Below are positions 6,625-15,672 of a DNA stretch of 64,000 nt, piece by piece. Origin of the DNA: Lacticaseibacillus zeae DSM 20178 = KCTC 3804 (lineage in GTDB: Bacteria > Bacillota > Bacilli > Lactobacillales > Lactobacillaceae); assembly GCF_000260435.1 (NCBI RefSeq), contig NZ_BACQ01000036.1, forward strand, positions 1 through 64,000. The letters are read 5' to 3'. Both the position numbers and the translations under genes were made by a program. Each line of letters starts with the position of its first letter. Position 1 is the first letter of the stretch. The notes beneath the pieces were generated by a model. That model saw nothing but the letters and a program-made list of their open reading frames with translations. It did not search any database and was not told where the DNA came from.

Positions 6625-9264
6625 ATGCAAAAAGTTCACGTGATTGCGCACACGCACTGGGATTTTGAATGGTATTTCACCCGTCAGCAGGCCCGGGTTC
6701 AGTTTGCTTACCATATGGCGGAAGTGTTGCAGGCGCTTGAGGCGAATCAACTGGATGCCTATTTACTGGATGGTCAGATGGCGATTGTCGATGATTATTT
6801 GCAGACTAACCCCGAACGACGCGATCAGATGCGCAAGTTTATTCAGGCGCGGCGGCTGTTCGTCGGCCCCTGGTATACGCAAATTGACGAGATGGTTACC
6901 AGTGGCGAATCGATTGTGCGGAACCTGCAACTTGGGCATAAATTGGCTGCTGAGTTAGGCGGCATTATGAAAGTCGGCTATCTGCCTGATTCGTTCGGGC
7001 AGGGGCAGGACATGCCGAAGATTTATCACGGCTTTGACATTAGGTCGACCGTCTTTTGGCGCGGTATGCCACATGAGAAGAATGCGCGTTACTTTTACTG
7101 GACCGCCAATGACGGCTCTAAAGTGTTGGTCGCGAATATTAAAAACGGCTACTATGCCGGCGTTGAGCTGATTGAAAATGACGATGTGGCAAGTTTGCTT
7201 CATCGGATTGCTACGGATACCGAGGCGCATGATTTGATTTTGCCGGTGGGCGGTGATCAGCGCGCGGTCGATTTCAACTTGAAGGATCGGCTGGAAATCG
7301 CCAATGCGCAACAAGATGAATTTAACTTGGTGGAAGACAACTACCCGGACTTTTTCAAGGACTTGGCGAAAACTTCGGATTTACCTACCTATCAAGGTGA
7401 GTTTGTGGATTCGTCTGCCTCGAAAATTCATCGCGGCATTTACTCGTCACGCGCTGACTTAAAGGCGCTGTATGATCGGCTCGAACATCTGATGGTCGAT
7501 GTCGTTGAACCGCTGATGGCCGTGGCGGCACACCATGGGATTGAAGCCCAGTCTGGCATCGTCGAAACTATCTGGAAAAGCATTGCCCGCGGTCAGGCGC
7601 ATGATTCTTCCGGCGGTTGCAATTCGGATGAGACAAATCGCGACATTGCCCAGCGTGGCGCCGATGCCTTACAGTTGGCGGAATCGCTTCGTGACTATTT
7701 ATTACGCAAGTTGGCCAGCAATGCCCCGGATTCGTTGAATGTTTTCTTTTGGAACCCGACGATTCAACCGATTCACCAAAACGGCCAGATCACGGTGGCA
7801 ACGCGCGAACCGCATTTTACGCTGAAAAGTGAAGCCGGCGAACCGGTGGCGTTTGAGGTGCTGAAGCAAGAAAAAGTCGACAACGCCGTTTTACGCGGCG
7901 ATCCCGCACAGGAGACACCGGACATTTATTATCGCACGACCATTGCAGTACCAGTGGCCATTGATGCGCTGGACTGGGTGGGCTTGACGCTTGAGCCAGC
8001 GCACCAGTCGATGGCGTTGCGAACCCAAAATACCACGATTAGCAACGGCGTTTACACGCTGACTTTTGAGGATGGCAAGCTCTTGTTGACGGATCACCGC
8101 ACGCAGCAAACCTTTGTTGATCCGCTTCACTTCGATGATGGCGGTGATGCGGGAGATACGTATGATTACTCGCCGCCTGATCAAGACTGGCTGCTTGACT
8201 TGTCGCTTGCGCAGGCCGAGGTGACCGGTCATCAAGGCGAGTTGGTGAGTGACCTGATTTTCCGCGGAAGCTGGCAGTTACCAGGCGAGTTGGCCGATCG
8301 CAAGGCGCACAAGGCCAACGTCATGATGCCATATACGCTGGTGTTGCAACTGGCCGCTGATGATCCCGTGATTCGATTTGATTTGACGGTCGAGAATACG
8401 GTACGCGATCACCGGCTGCGGCTGGTGCTTAAGACGCCGGTCAAGGCAAAAGATAGTTATGCAGACACGCCTTTTGGAGTCGCCAAGCGTCCGGTCATTG
8501 ATCCGCATCTGAAGGACTGGCAAGCCATCGGTTATCACGAAGAGCCCACTGCGCTACGACCGCTGATTCATTTTGCCAACAGCCATGACCAAAAGACCAG
8601 TTGGACATTCCTTGGCTTAGGTGAAAAAGAGTGCCAGATTGTCGGCGAGCAGTTTGATCAGTTAGCAGTGACGATGTTTCGTGGTGTCGGTTACCTCGGA
8701 CGGCCGGATTTGAAGCGGCGGCCGGGGGATGCGTCTGGCTTACAGACTCGGTATGTGCCAACCCCTGACAGTCAGCTGTTGGGAACGCGGCACATGCACG
8801 GCGGTATTTGTTTGGATGCCACCTTTGATCCGGCTGAATTACAGCGCCGGGTGCAGGCATTGGCCATTGGCAGTCTTGGTTACCAAAACCAGACAATTGA
8901 TCGCTTCACCACGCCGTTGCAATACTTTCCGATTAACGCGAATCAAACGCCACTGCACCATCACTCAGCGATTGAGTTAAGCGGTTCGGGAGTGGTCGTG
9001 TCGAGCGTTAGCGCCACTGCGGATGGTACCGGATATCTCATCCGGCTATACAATCCGACCGATCAAACTGACACGGAAGCAGCGACGCTTCATTTTGCGC
9101 AACCCGCCAGCGTTCGCCTGTTGAATCTCAATAACGAGGTCCAAAAAACGGTCGCAACGGATGTGACGGCATTCGAACTGCCTGTATTTAAGCCGGGTGA
9201 GATTCGGACTTACGGCATCTACCCGCACCAATCGCCATCAGTGGCAGAAAAGGAGCACGCTTAG
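6625..9264 (+). CDS. mngB: Alpha-mannosidase, GH38 (MngB-like)
   Basis: Predicted 879-residue cytoplasmic exo-acting alpha-mannosidase; there is no signal peptide. The GH38 metal and catalytic residues are recognisable: HTHWDFEW at the N-terminus (Zn ligands about H11 and D13), PDSFGQ (nucleophile and ligand D122) and the fourth ligand in RGQAHDSSGGCNSDE (about H326). Family layout is N-terminal catalytic barrel, helical middle domain, then all-beta C-terminal domains; the length is normal for bacterial MngB-type enzymes. It starts 41 bases after the PTS IIC gene and is followed 2 bases later by the GH125 gene, so the two mannosidases are probably cotranscribed. Substrates would be alpha-mannosides, possibly phosphorylated by the PTS. 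The gene symbol is by family resemblance only. Confidence 0.9.
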   Translation: MQKVHVIAHTHWDFEWYFTRQQARVQFAYHMAEVLQALEANQLDAYLLDGQMAIVDDYLQTNPERRDQMRKFIQARRLFVGPWYTQIDEMVTSGESIVRNLQLGHKLAAELGGIMKVGYLPDSFGQGQDMPKIYHGFDIRSTVFWRGMPHEKNARYFYWTANDGSKVLVANIKNGYYAGVELIENDDVASLLHRIATDTEAHDLILPVGGDQRAVDFNLKDRLEIANAQQDEFNLVEDNYPDFFKDLAKTSDLPTYQGEFVDSSASKIHRGIYSSRADLKALYDRLEHLMVDVVEPLMAVAAHHGIEAQSGIVETIWKSIARGQAHDSSGGCNSDETNRDIAQRGADALQLAESLRDYLLRKLASNAPDSLNVFFWNPTIQPIHQNGQITVATREPHFTLKSEAGEPVAFEVLKQEKVDNAVLRGDPAQETPDIYYRTTIAVPVAIDALDWVGLTLEPAHQSMALRTQNTTISNGVYTLTFEDGKLLLTDHRTQQTFVDPLHFDDGGDAGDTYDYSPPDQDWLLDLSLAQAEVTGHQGELVSDLIFRGSWQLPGELADRKAHKANVMMPYTLVLQLAADDPVIRFDLTVENTVRDHRLRLVLKTPVKAKDSYADTPFGVAKRPVIDPHLKDWQAIGYHEEPTALRPLIHFANSHDQKTSWTFLGLGEKECQIVGEQFDQLAVTMFRGVGYLGRPDLKRRPGDASGLQTRYVPTPDSQLLGTRHMHGGICLDATFDPAELQRRVQALAIGSLGYQNQTIDRFTTPLQYFPINANQTPLHHHSAIELSGSGVVVSSVSATADGTGYLIRLYNPTDQTDTEAATLHFAQPASVRLLNLNNEVQKTVATDVTAFELPVFKPGEIRTYGIYPHQSPSVAEKEHA

Positions 9265-9266
9265 CT

Positions 9267-10559
9267 ATGGAAGAAAAGTCAGCGTTGGCAACAGCCTTAA
9301 CGGAATATGCTGAAGCCCATCCGCTACCGGATACAGCGACCCAAACAATGTTTCGGACGTTATTACCCGATGCGCTGGTTAAAGCAACCCGCCGTCAGCC
9401 TGATGGCACGTATTTTGTGGCGACTGGCGATATTCCGGCAATGTGGTTGCGGGATGCGACGTTTCAGGTGTTGCCGTATGTGCAGCTCATCAAGGACATC
9501 CCTGACCTGAAGCCGATACTTGAAGGGGTGTTGCGCCGCGAACTGGCTTTTGTGCGGCTTGATCCTTATGCAAACGCCTTTAATGAAACGGCTAGTGGCG
9601 CGCATTGGCGGGCTGATGACGAAAGCGATCGGCCGATGTCGCCCCAAGTCTGGGAGCAAAAATTTGAAATCGATACTCTGTGTGCGCCATTGCTCTTGGC
9701 GGTGAATCTTTACGCCGAAACCGGAGATGCCAGCATTTTTGACATCGACTTTTGGGCAACGTTCACGCTGATTCTGACGATTTTTGAACAGGAGCAGCAT
9801 CATGAACGATCGCCATATTTCTTTCGGCGGTCGGACACTGATGAAAACGATACGCTGCTGAATAACGGAATAGGGGCTCCAATTGGCGAGACTGGCTTGA
9901 TCTGGGACGGTTTTTGACCCAGCGACAATCGGTGTGAATATGGTTTTCATATTCCGGCCAACCTGTTAGCCAAAACGGTTTTGACTCACTTATTGCCGTT
10001 AATGCCGGTTGATGAGCGGTTACTGGCCAAGCGGACACAGACGTTGGTGGCAGCGATTGAGCAAGGCGTCATGACTTACGCGCTGCAAACCTTGCCAAGC
10101 GGGGAACAGGGACTGGCCTATGAAGTCGACGGTCTCGGACACGCCCGCTTGATGGATGATGCCAATGTGCCAAGCTTGTTGAGTCTGCCATTTCTAGGTG
10201 CCATCGCCGCAGATGATCCGCTTTATCTGACCACAAAGGCGTTTGTCCTCAGTCCGCAGAATCCTTATTACTATGAAGGAAAAATGTTGTCCGGCATCGG
10301 TAGCGAGCACACGCCGCCAGAATACGTCTGGCCGATTGCGGTGGCAATGGAAGGCTTGGTCGCAACGACAGCCGCGGATAAAATGGCCAAACTGTTGTTG
10401 CTAGTGGCGACAACCGGCGGAACCGGTCAATGTCACGAAGGTGTTCAAAAGGATGATCCGACGCAATATACCCGCACGTGGTTTTCGTGGGCGAATATGA
10501 CCTTTTGCCAGTTGGCACTTGATGTAATTCAGCAACAGGAACAGGAAGGATTGCGATGA
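9267..10559 (+). pseudogene. GH125 exo-alpha-1,6-mannosidase, interrupted by an in-frame TGA
   Basis: The reading frame of 430 residues is complete except for one stop, TGA at 9915-9917. Upstream residues match a GH125 N-terminal part (GDIPAMWLRDATFQV, SGAHWRADDESDRP, WEQKFEIDTLCAPL). The text resumes directly after the stop in the same frame as PSDNRCEYGFHIPAN. GH125 enzymes have a GFRPSD motif here, so a CGA arginine codon has most simply become TGA by one C-to-T change. The downstream part reaches a normal C-terminus, with no other lesion. The start ATG at 9267 has AAAAGGAGC before it. Intact, the enzyme would remove alpha-1,6-mannose next to the GH38 enzyme. The 216-residue product is unlikely to be active. 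Confidence 0.85.
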
Positions 10560-11440
10560 GTTTAGCGGTGATCGATATTGGCGGCACCACGATTAAGTTT
10601 GGTGGCTACAGTGCCGAAACCGGTCTTTTTCAGCGAACCAAGGTTGCAACGCCGAAAACGTTGGCAGCCTTTTATCAGTGCCTGCAACAACAGGTGGCGA
10701 GGTTGCGGCAGATGACCGAAGTGACTGGTGTGGCCATCAGTAGTCCTGGCGTCGTGGATCAAGCGGCCGGCATCATTCGGGGTGCCAGTGCGGTACCTTA
10801 TATTCATCATTTTCCGATCGTGGCTGAGTTAACCAAACGCTTGGAGCTGCCGGTCACGATCGAAAATGATGCGAACTGCGCGGCGTTGGCCGAAGTTCAG
10901 GCAGGTGCGGCTGCTGATGTGCGCGATGCGATTTTTCTGGTGCTTGGAACCGGCGTTGGCGGGGCGGTGATTTTGAATGGCCAGCTGCATCGCGGCCGCC
11001 ATCTGATGGGTGGCGAATTCGGTTATATGCGGCATGGTGATGACGATACTGTCAGCCACCTTGGTACGCTGGTGAACACGGTGGCACGTTACAATCGACG
11101 TCATGGCACTCACCTGGATGGCAAAACGCTATATGAGCAGGCGCACAAAGGTGGCCAGGAAGCTAAAAAAGCCGTTCAGCGCATGTTCCATGTCCTAGCT
11201 ACGACCATTTTCAATTTGCAATATAGTTTTGATCCGGACTGCTTCGTCATTGGCGGCGGGATTTCTCAAAATCCACATTTATTGGCCGATTTAGAGGCGG
11301 CACTGGATGCCGTGATGGCGCAAACCGAACTGGCACCGGTGCGGCCGGTTATTCGGATTGCCAAGTTTCAAGCCGATGCCAATCTGTATGGCGCGGCGGT
11401 TCATTTTCAACAACAAAGTCAAGCCGGTTTGATCCGCTAG
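10556..11440 (+). CDS. ROK-family sugar kinase
   Basis: Predicted 294-residue cytoplasmic kinase. The N-terminal ATP-binding motif AVIDIGGTTIKFGG and the catalytic segment IENDANCAALAE are clear ROK signatures, as is LGTGVGGAVILNG. The cysteine-rich zinc motif found in many ROK glucokinases is not seen; the corresponding stretch reads GGEFGYMRHGDDDT. The gene overlaps the end of the GH125 frame by 4 bases (ATGA), so translation is probably coupled. In this operon it most likely phosphorylates mannose or glucose released by the mannosidases. If the upstream GH125 stop lowers coupling, kinase translation may suffer as well; that is inferred. Confidence 0.87.
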   Translation: MSLAVIDIGGTTIKFGGYSAETGLFQRTKVATPKTLAAFYQCLQQQVARLRQMTEVTGVAISSPGVVDQAAGIIRGASAVPYIHHFPIVAELTKRLELPVTIENDANCAALAEVQAGAAADVRDAIFLVLGTGVGGAVILNGQLHRGRHLMGGEFGYMRHGDDDTVSHLGTLVNTVARYNRRHGTHLDGKTLYEQAHKGGQEAKKAVQRMFHVLATTIFNLQYSFDPDCFVIGGGISQNPHLLADLEAALDAVMAQTELAPVRPVIRIAKFQADANLYGAAVHFQQQSQAGLIR

Positions 11441-11450
11441 AAAGGAAGTG

Positions 11451-12881
11451 ATGGCCATCCAATTTGCAGCTGATTTTACCTGGGGTGCAGCCACAAGCGG
11501 CCCCCAAGCAGAAGGCACGTTTCACAAAAAACATGAAAATATCTTCGATTATCATTATCACACGCGACCACAGGATTTTTATCACAATGTCGGACCGGAT
11601 GTGGCGTCAAACTTTTACAACGATTATGAACAGGATCTGAAACTGTTGAAGCAGGCGGGGGTTCAGGCGCTGCGGATTTCGATTCAGTGGACGCGGTTAA
11701 TTGATGATCTTGAAGCGGCCACGGTGGATCCGGCAGGTGCTGATTATTATCGGCGCGTGTTTGATGCGATGCATGCACTGGGGATTACGCCGTATGTGAA
11801 CCTGCATCATTTCGATCTGCCTATTACCTTGCAGCAGCGTTATGGCGGATGGCAGTCCAAGCACGTTGTCGATCTGTATGTGAAATTTGCTCGGCGGTGT
11901 TTTGAACTATACGGCGATCAGATGACGCACTGGTTTACGTTTAATGAGCCTAAGGTGATTGTGGACGGTCAGTATTTATATCAATTTCACTATCCCAATC
12001 TGGTTGATGGTAAGGCGGCAGTTCAGGTTGCGTATAACCTCAATTTGGCCAGTGCCAAGGCGGTGGCGGCATTTCGTGAGGTCAACCAGCATCCGGATGC
12101 GACCATCGGCACGATCATCAACTTGACGCCGGTTTATCCGGCCACCCAGTCCGATGGCGATCGGGAAGCGGCGCGGTTTGCGGAGCTGTGGGCGAATGAT
12201 TTGTACTTGGAACCGGCGATTCATGGGCGGTTTCCGGAAGCACTGGTTGAACGACTCAGGCAGGATCATGTTTTATGGACGTCAACGCCTGAGGAATTAG
12301 CGGTCATTGCGGCCAATCACATTGATGTGCTCGGCGTGAATTATTACCACCCTTGTCGTGTGCAGGCACCCGATGTAGCACCCGACAGTTTGCAGCCGTG
12401 GTTGCCGGACATTTATTTTGACGAGTACGATATGCCGGGACGCAAAATGAATCTCGACAAAGGTTGGGAAATTTATCCTGACGCGTTGTATGACATTGCG
12501 ATGACCATCAAAAACCGTTATGGCAATATCGACTGGTTCGTGGCGGAAAATGGGATCGGCGTTGCTGACGAGGAGCGCTTTTTGCAAGACGAGGTGGTGC
12601 AGGACGATTACCGGATTCAATTTATGACCGATCACCTGCGCTTCCTGCATCAGGCGATTGAAGCCGGCGCCAACTGCCATGGCTATTTTGTCTGGACCGG
12701 GATTGATTGCTGGTCGTGGCTTAATGCCTATAAAAATCGATACGGCCTGATCCGCAACAATTTGCGCAATCAAACGAAATCGCTGAAGAAATCTGGCTAC
12801 TGGTTCCGGCAGGTTGCGGCCACCGGTTATGTGCCGGACGCTGATTCCTGCCCGGTGCGCGTTGAAAAATCGACCCAATAG
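11451..12881 (+). CDS. GH1 6-phospho-beta-glycosidase
   Basis: Predicted 476-residue cytoplasmic glycosidase. GH1 landmarks are the N-terminal FTWGAATSGPQAEG, the acid/base motif TFNEPK (about residue 165) and the nucleophile motif AENGIG (about residue 366). The C-terminal stretch NQTKSLKKSGYWF resembles the phosphate-binding loop of 6-phospho-beta-glucosidases, which fits a PTS-imported substrate. ATG at 11451 is chosen over GTG at 11448 because of spacing from AAAGGA. It lies between the ROK kinase and PTS IIB genes. A target such as a phosphorylated beta-mannosyl or beta-glucosyl disaccharide is plausible; the exact linkage cannot be read from sequence. Confidence 0.88.
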   Translation: MAIQFAADFTWGAATSGPQAEGTFHKKHENIFDYHYHTRPQDFYHNVGPDVASNFYNDYEQDLKLLKQAGVQALRISIQWTRLIDDLEAATVDPAGADYYRRVFDAMHALGITPYVNLHHFDLPITLQQRYGGWQSKHVVDLYVKFARRCFELYGDQMTHWFTFNEPKVIVDGQYLYQFHYPNLVDGKAAVQVAYNLNLASAKAVAAFREVNQHPDATIGTIINLTPVYPATQSDGDREAARFAELWANDLYLEPAIHGRFPEALVERLRQDHVLWTSTPEELAVIAANHIDVLGVNYYHPCRVQAPDVAPDSLQPWLPDIYFDEYDMPGRKMNLDKGWEIYPDALYDIAMTIKNRYGNIDWFVAENGIGVADEERFLQDEVVQDDYRIQFMTDHLRFLHQAIEAGANCHGYFVWTGIDCWSWLNAYKNRYGLIRNNLRNQTKSLKKSGYWFRQVAATGYVPDADSCPVRVEKSTQ

Positions 12882-12898
12882 AAAAGAGGAACTTCATC

Positions 12899-13213
12899 AT
12901 GGCTGAAAATCCGAAAACAATCATGCTGGTTTGTGCGGCAGGGATGTCGACCAGTATGTTAGTTAGAAAAATGATGGATGCTGCGGAACAAACCAAGGCT
13001 AACGTCAAAATCTTTGCAGCCTCGGCAGCAGATGCAAAAGACAAGCTGGCAGCCGAGCATCCTGATGTTTTACTGCTCGGTCCCCAGGTACGCTATTTAG
13101 AAGGCGACTTTAAGGCAGCCTTGTCGATACCAGTCGCTGTCATCAATATGTCTGACTACGGCTTAATGAAAGGTGACCGGGTTTTACAGACAGCGCTTGA
13201 TTTAATGGCTTAA
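12899..13213 (+). CDS. PTS EIIB, lactose/cellobiose family
   Basis: Predicted 104-residue cytoplasmic phosphocarrier. The phosphorylated cysteine is C12 in MLVCAAGMSTSMLV, the standard P-loop of cellobiose-type IIB proteins, and the length is normal. AAAAGAGG precedes the ATG at 12900-region spacing, 17 bases after the GH1 gene. It pairs with IIC at 5255 and IIA at 13592. It is separated from the IIA gene by a 200-base structured repeat, which may affect readthrough to the last two genes of the cluster. Confidence 0.92.
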   Translation: MAENPKTIMLVCAAGMSTSMLVRKMMDAAEQTKANVKIFAASAADAKDKLAAEHPDVLLLGPQVRYLEGDFKAALSIPVAVINMSDYGLMKGDRVLQTALDLMA

Positions 13214-13232
13214 GTAGACTGAAAGAGTTCTG

Positions 13233-13432
13233 TGCCGTGCCAAACTCCGCAATCTCCGGCCAGCTTGGGGCTGGCGACCGCGAAGCTAGAGTGGTGGGCA
13301 CGACTTAGAGCCTCTGCAAAAGCGGCAGAGTCTCTAAGCTCGGCCTTGTTGTAGGCGGGGCAAAAAGCGCCCCACCAACAACAATGTCACCACTGAGCTC
13401 CATCTGGCCTACGATTGCTCCGCTTTGGCACT
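13233..13432 (+). repeat. Two-hairpin intergenic repeat, copy 1
   Basis: 200-base element, also present at 15307-15490 (inverted) and 35028-35208. It begins TGCCGTGCCAAACTCCGC and ends GCTTTGGCACT, so its ends form an imperfect inverted repeat with GTGCCAAA, CAATC and GGCCAG in common. Inside are two hairpins: one of CTTAGAG/CTCTAAG with CTCTGC/GCAGAG (13304-13338), and one of TTGTTG/CAACAA with GGGGC/GCCCC. Constant boxes such as GGGCACGAC and GCTCGGCCTTG flank the stems. It fills the gap between the PTS IIB and IIA genes; no ORF is expected here. Confidence 0.8.
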
Positions 13433-13591
13433 AAGATCTTAAGACTTTTGGTCAATTATCCTTGAAGAAAGAAACGAGCATTAAATCGACAAACGTGAGG
13501 GAGACTTTTGTTTCTACTGTGACCATAAAGTATGACCCATGAATGCGAAGTAAAAAGAGTAGTTCTTTAGGGAAAAAGGGGGACGAGGCTC

Positions 13592-13918
13592 ATGGACGAA
13601 CAACAACAACTGGTCGTGATGCAGCTGATTATGGCTGGCGGCAATGCGAAGAATGCCGCATTTGAAGCCATCCGAGCTGCGAAAATCGGCGACTTTAAAC
13701 AGGCAAAAGCCAAACTCAAAGAAGCCGATCACTTCTTAGCCGACGCACACCAAGCTCAGACAAGCATGTTGACCGCGGAAGCAAACGGCCAGCATCAAGT
13801 TGTGTCACTTTTGATGGTTCACGGCCAAGACCACGTCATGACCGCCATTACGTTTCGCGACTTGGCTGAGGAAATCGTGGCGTTGTATGAACGGTTGGGT
13901 GAGAAGTCAGCAAGCTGA
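13592..13918 (+). CDS. PTS EIIA, lactose/cellobiose family
   Basis: Predicted 108-residue cytoplasmic phosphocarrier, an all-helical trimer-forming family. The phosphorylated histidine is H77 in LLMVHGQDHVMTA, matching the family HxQDH motif. Length is normal. AAAAAGGGGGACGAGG lies upstream of the ATG. It completes the IIC-IIB-IIA set with 5255 and 12899 and is followed 27 bases later by the secreted GH18 gene, which ties the endoglycosidase to this transporter. Confidence 0.92.
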   Translation: MDEQQQLVVMQLIMAGGNAKNAAFEAIRAAKIGDFKQAKAKLKEADHFLADAHQAQTSMLTAEANGQHQVVSLLMVHGQDHVMTAITFRDLAEEIVALYERLGEKSAS

Positions 13919-13945
13919 TTTTGCTTGATTGGGAGGGTCATGACA

Positions 13946-15136
13946 ATGAAAAAGGGTTTTAAGCTACGGTGGGTAAGCTGGCTGATCGTCGCCAGCGGGA
14001 TCTTTTTAAGTCTGATGGTGAAACCGCAGTCAGTGAGTGCCTCAGCGGAAACGCCGCAAAAGACGTTTATGGTTTATTATCGCGCGTGGCGGGACCAAGC
14101 CATGCACGGGGTTAATACAACAATTTTGGATCCGAATCCGCAAAGCATGCTGGATTTGCCATACGGGATTAATATTATCAACGTGTTCAGCTATGTTCCG
14201 GCTGGGCAAGAGGCCAAGGCGCAACCATTTTTCGATAAGTTAAAAGACGTCTATGCACCGGAAATGCATCGTCGGGGCACAAAACTGGTTCGTGCTTTGG
14301 ATTATGGTCGCATGGTCGATGGCTTAATTCAGCAATATGGCAAAAATCCAACCGCAAGCGAAATTGATGAATATGTGCAGACATTGATCTATGAATTGTC
14401 CGGTCAATGGGGACTGGACGGCATCGATATTGATATGGAACAGTCCCCTGATGCCGAAAAAGTTGCGTTGTCAGACCGCATTATTCGAACAATGGGGCAG
14501 TATTTAGGACCAAAAGCGGAAAATGGTACCTTATTAATTTATGACACCAATGGCAGTTACCTTGCCCCGTTTGAAAATGTCATGAGTTACTTTTCCAATC
14601 TCGGTTATCAACAATATGGCAGTGGGCCAAATCGAACCGAGAAAATGCGCCAAACGTATACGGCAGCTGGCTTTCCACAAAATCGGTTGCTGGCTGGCTT
14701 AACCTTTCCAGAAGAGGGCGATCATAATCGCTGGTATGACACCGATCCCAATCATTTTTTACGTTCAAATATGCATACTGTTGCAGCGTTTTCGCGTGAA
14801 AATTTAGGCGGCATGTTTGTCTATGCCGTTGATCGGGATGGGCGAACGTATGAAGAACCGGATTTCAGCCACATTCGCAAGACAACCTATCGCTGGACGA
14901 AAACCGCGATTCTAGAAACAAAGGGTTATCCGTTAAATGAGATTAAGGCGGCAGCATATCGCCACTTGAAAAAGATAGCGCCACAAATATCACCGATACA
15001 ATATCAATTGCTTCATCGGCAAATTAACCAAGCAACCAATGCTTTTGAAGTCAACAGCGTCTTTATGAAGGATGACTTTAACGGTGCAGTTGATCCTACC
15101 TTTGACGCTGTGAAGGAGATGCAAACGGGCATGTGA
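13946..15136 (+). CDS. Secreted GH18 endo-beta-N-acetylglucosaminidase
   Basis: Predicted 396-residue exported glycoside hydrolase. It has a signal peptide (MKKGFKLRW, hydrophobic core, cleavage probably near SVSASA, residue 34). The GH18 catalytic motif DxxDxDxE is seen as DGIDIDME at residues 158-165, with E165 the acid. The family includes chitinases and EndoH/EndoS-like enzymes; the short single-domain form, the absence of a chitin-binding domain and the position beside two alpha-mannosidase genes favour an enzyme cutting between the two core GlcNAc residues of N-glycans. ATG at 13946 is chosen because GGGAGGGT lies 7 bases before it. No cell-wall anchor is seen, so it is probably released or loosely bound. 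It is followed by a terminator. Confidence 0.8.
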   Translation: MKKGFKLRWVSWLIVASGIFLSLMVKPQSVSASAETPQKTFMVYYRAWRDQAMHGVNTTILDPNPQSMLDLPYGINIINVFSYVPAGQEAKAQPFFDKLKDVYAPEMHRRGTKLVRALDYGRMVDGLIQQYGKNPTASEIDEYVQTLIYELSGQWGLDGIDIDMEQSPDAEKVALSDRIIRTMGQYLGPKAENGTLLIYDTNGSYLAPFENVMSYFSNLGYQQYGSGPNRTEKMRQTYTAAGFPQNRLLAGLTFPEEGDHNRWYDTDPNHFLRSNMHTVAAFSRENLGGMFVYAVDRDGRTYEEPDFSHIRKTTYRWTKTAILETKGYPLNEIKAAAYRHLKKIAPQISPIQYQLLHRQINQATNAFEVNSVFMKDDFNGAVDPTFDAVKEMQTGM

Positions 15137-15222
15137 ATGCTTAGATAACTGTATCCAGGATTACATTTTCAATAGCGAAGAGTTATTGACGAGAATAGCG
15201 TTACATTTGCGTTGGATCAATA

Positions 15223-15266
15223 AGACGAGTGAATTTTCTGTAGATCGGAAAATTCACTCGTCTTTT
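15223..15266 (+). terminator. Rho-independent terminator
   Basis: AGACGAGTGAATTTTC pairs perfectly with GAAAATTCACTCGTCT around a 9-base loop, followed by TTTTGTTG. It closes the glycan-utilisation operon after the GH18 gene. Confidence 0.9.
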
Positions 15267-15306
15267 GTTGTCTCAGAGGAAAGTTAGTCAACTTTTTTAA
15301 GCAGTG

Positions 15307-15490
15307 AGTGCCAAGGAGGAGCAATCGGAGGCCAGATGGGGCTCAGCTGTGAAATTGGTCTAAAACGGGCGGTTTTCCCGTTTTAGACCAAGGCCGAGCT
15401 TTGAGACTCAGCCGGTCTTGCTGAGGCTCAAAGTCGTGCCCACAGCGTTCCAGCCCCAGCTGGCCGGAGATTGCGGAGTTTGGCACGGCA
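15307..15490 (-). repeat. Two-hairpin intergenic repeat, copy 2 (inverted)
   Basis: 184-base copy in the opposite orientation to copies 1 and 3. Outer boxes are kept (AGTGCCAA at one end, TTTGGCACGGCA at the other, and GGCCAG arms). The inner stems have different sequences but still pair: CTTTGAG with CTCAAAG extended by ACTCAGC/GCTGAG, and TTGGTCTAAAACGGG with CCCGTTTTAGACCAA. It occupies most of the gap between the GH18 terminator and the PRD regulator; 15491-15672 holds the regulator's upstream region. Confidence 0.8.
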
Positions 15491-15606
15491 ACTTACATTC
15501 TCTGTCTCCTTTTCCGCCCAAACAAAATCCCATAACCACGCGCTTGATGCAGACATAAGTTCACCTTGAACATTCCGGATCCGAATGGGGTGGACAAAAG
15601 CCGGAA

Positions 15607-15620
15607 TGAAAGCGCCGTCA
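15607..15620. promoter_or_regulatory. cre-like site upstream of the PRD regulator
   Basis: TGAAAGCGCCGTCA matches the CcpA site consensus TGWAANCGNTNWCA at all but one position. It lies about 53 bases before the GTG start of the regulator that heads the galactitol-type PTS operon, so catabolite repression of that operon is likely. Confidence 0.5.
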
Positions 15621-15672
15621 TATAGGCGTTTTGTCCCGTACAATTGACATTGGACCTGGAGGTGAGGGTTGA

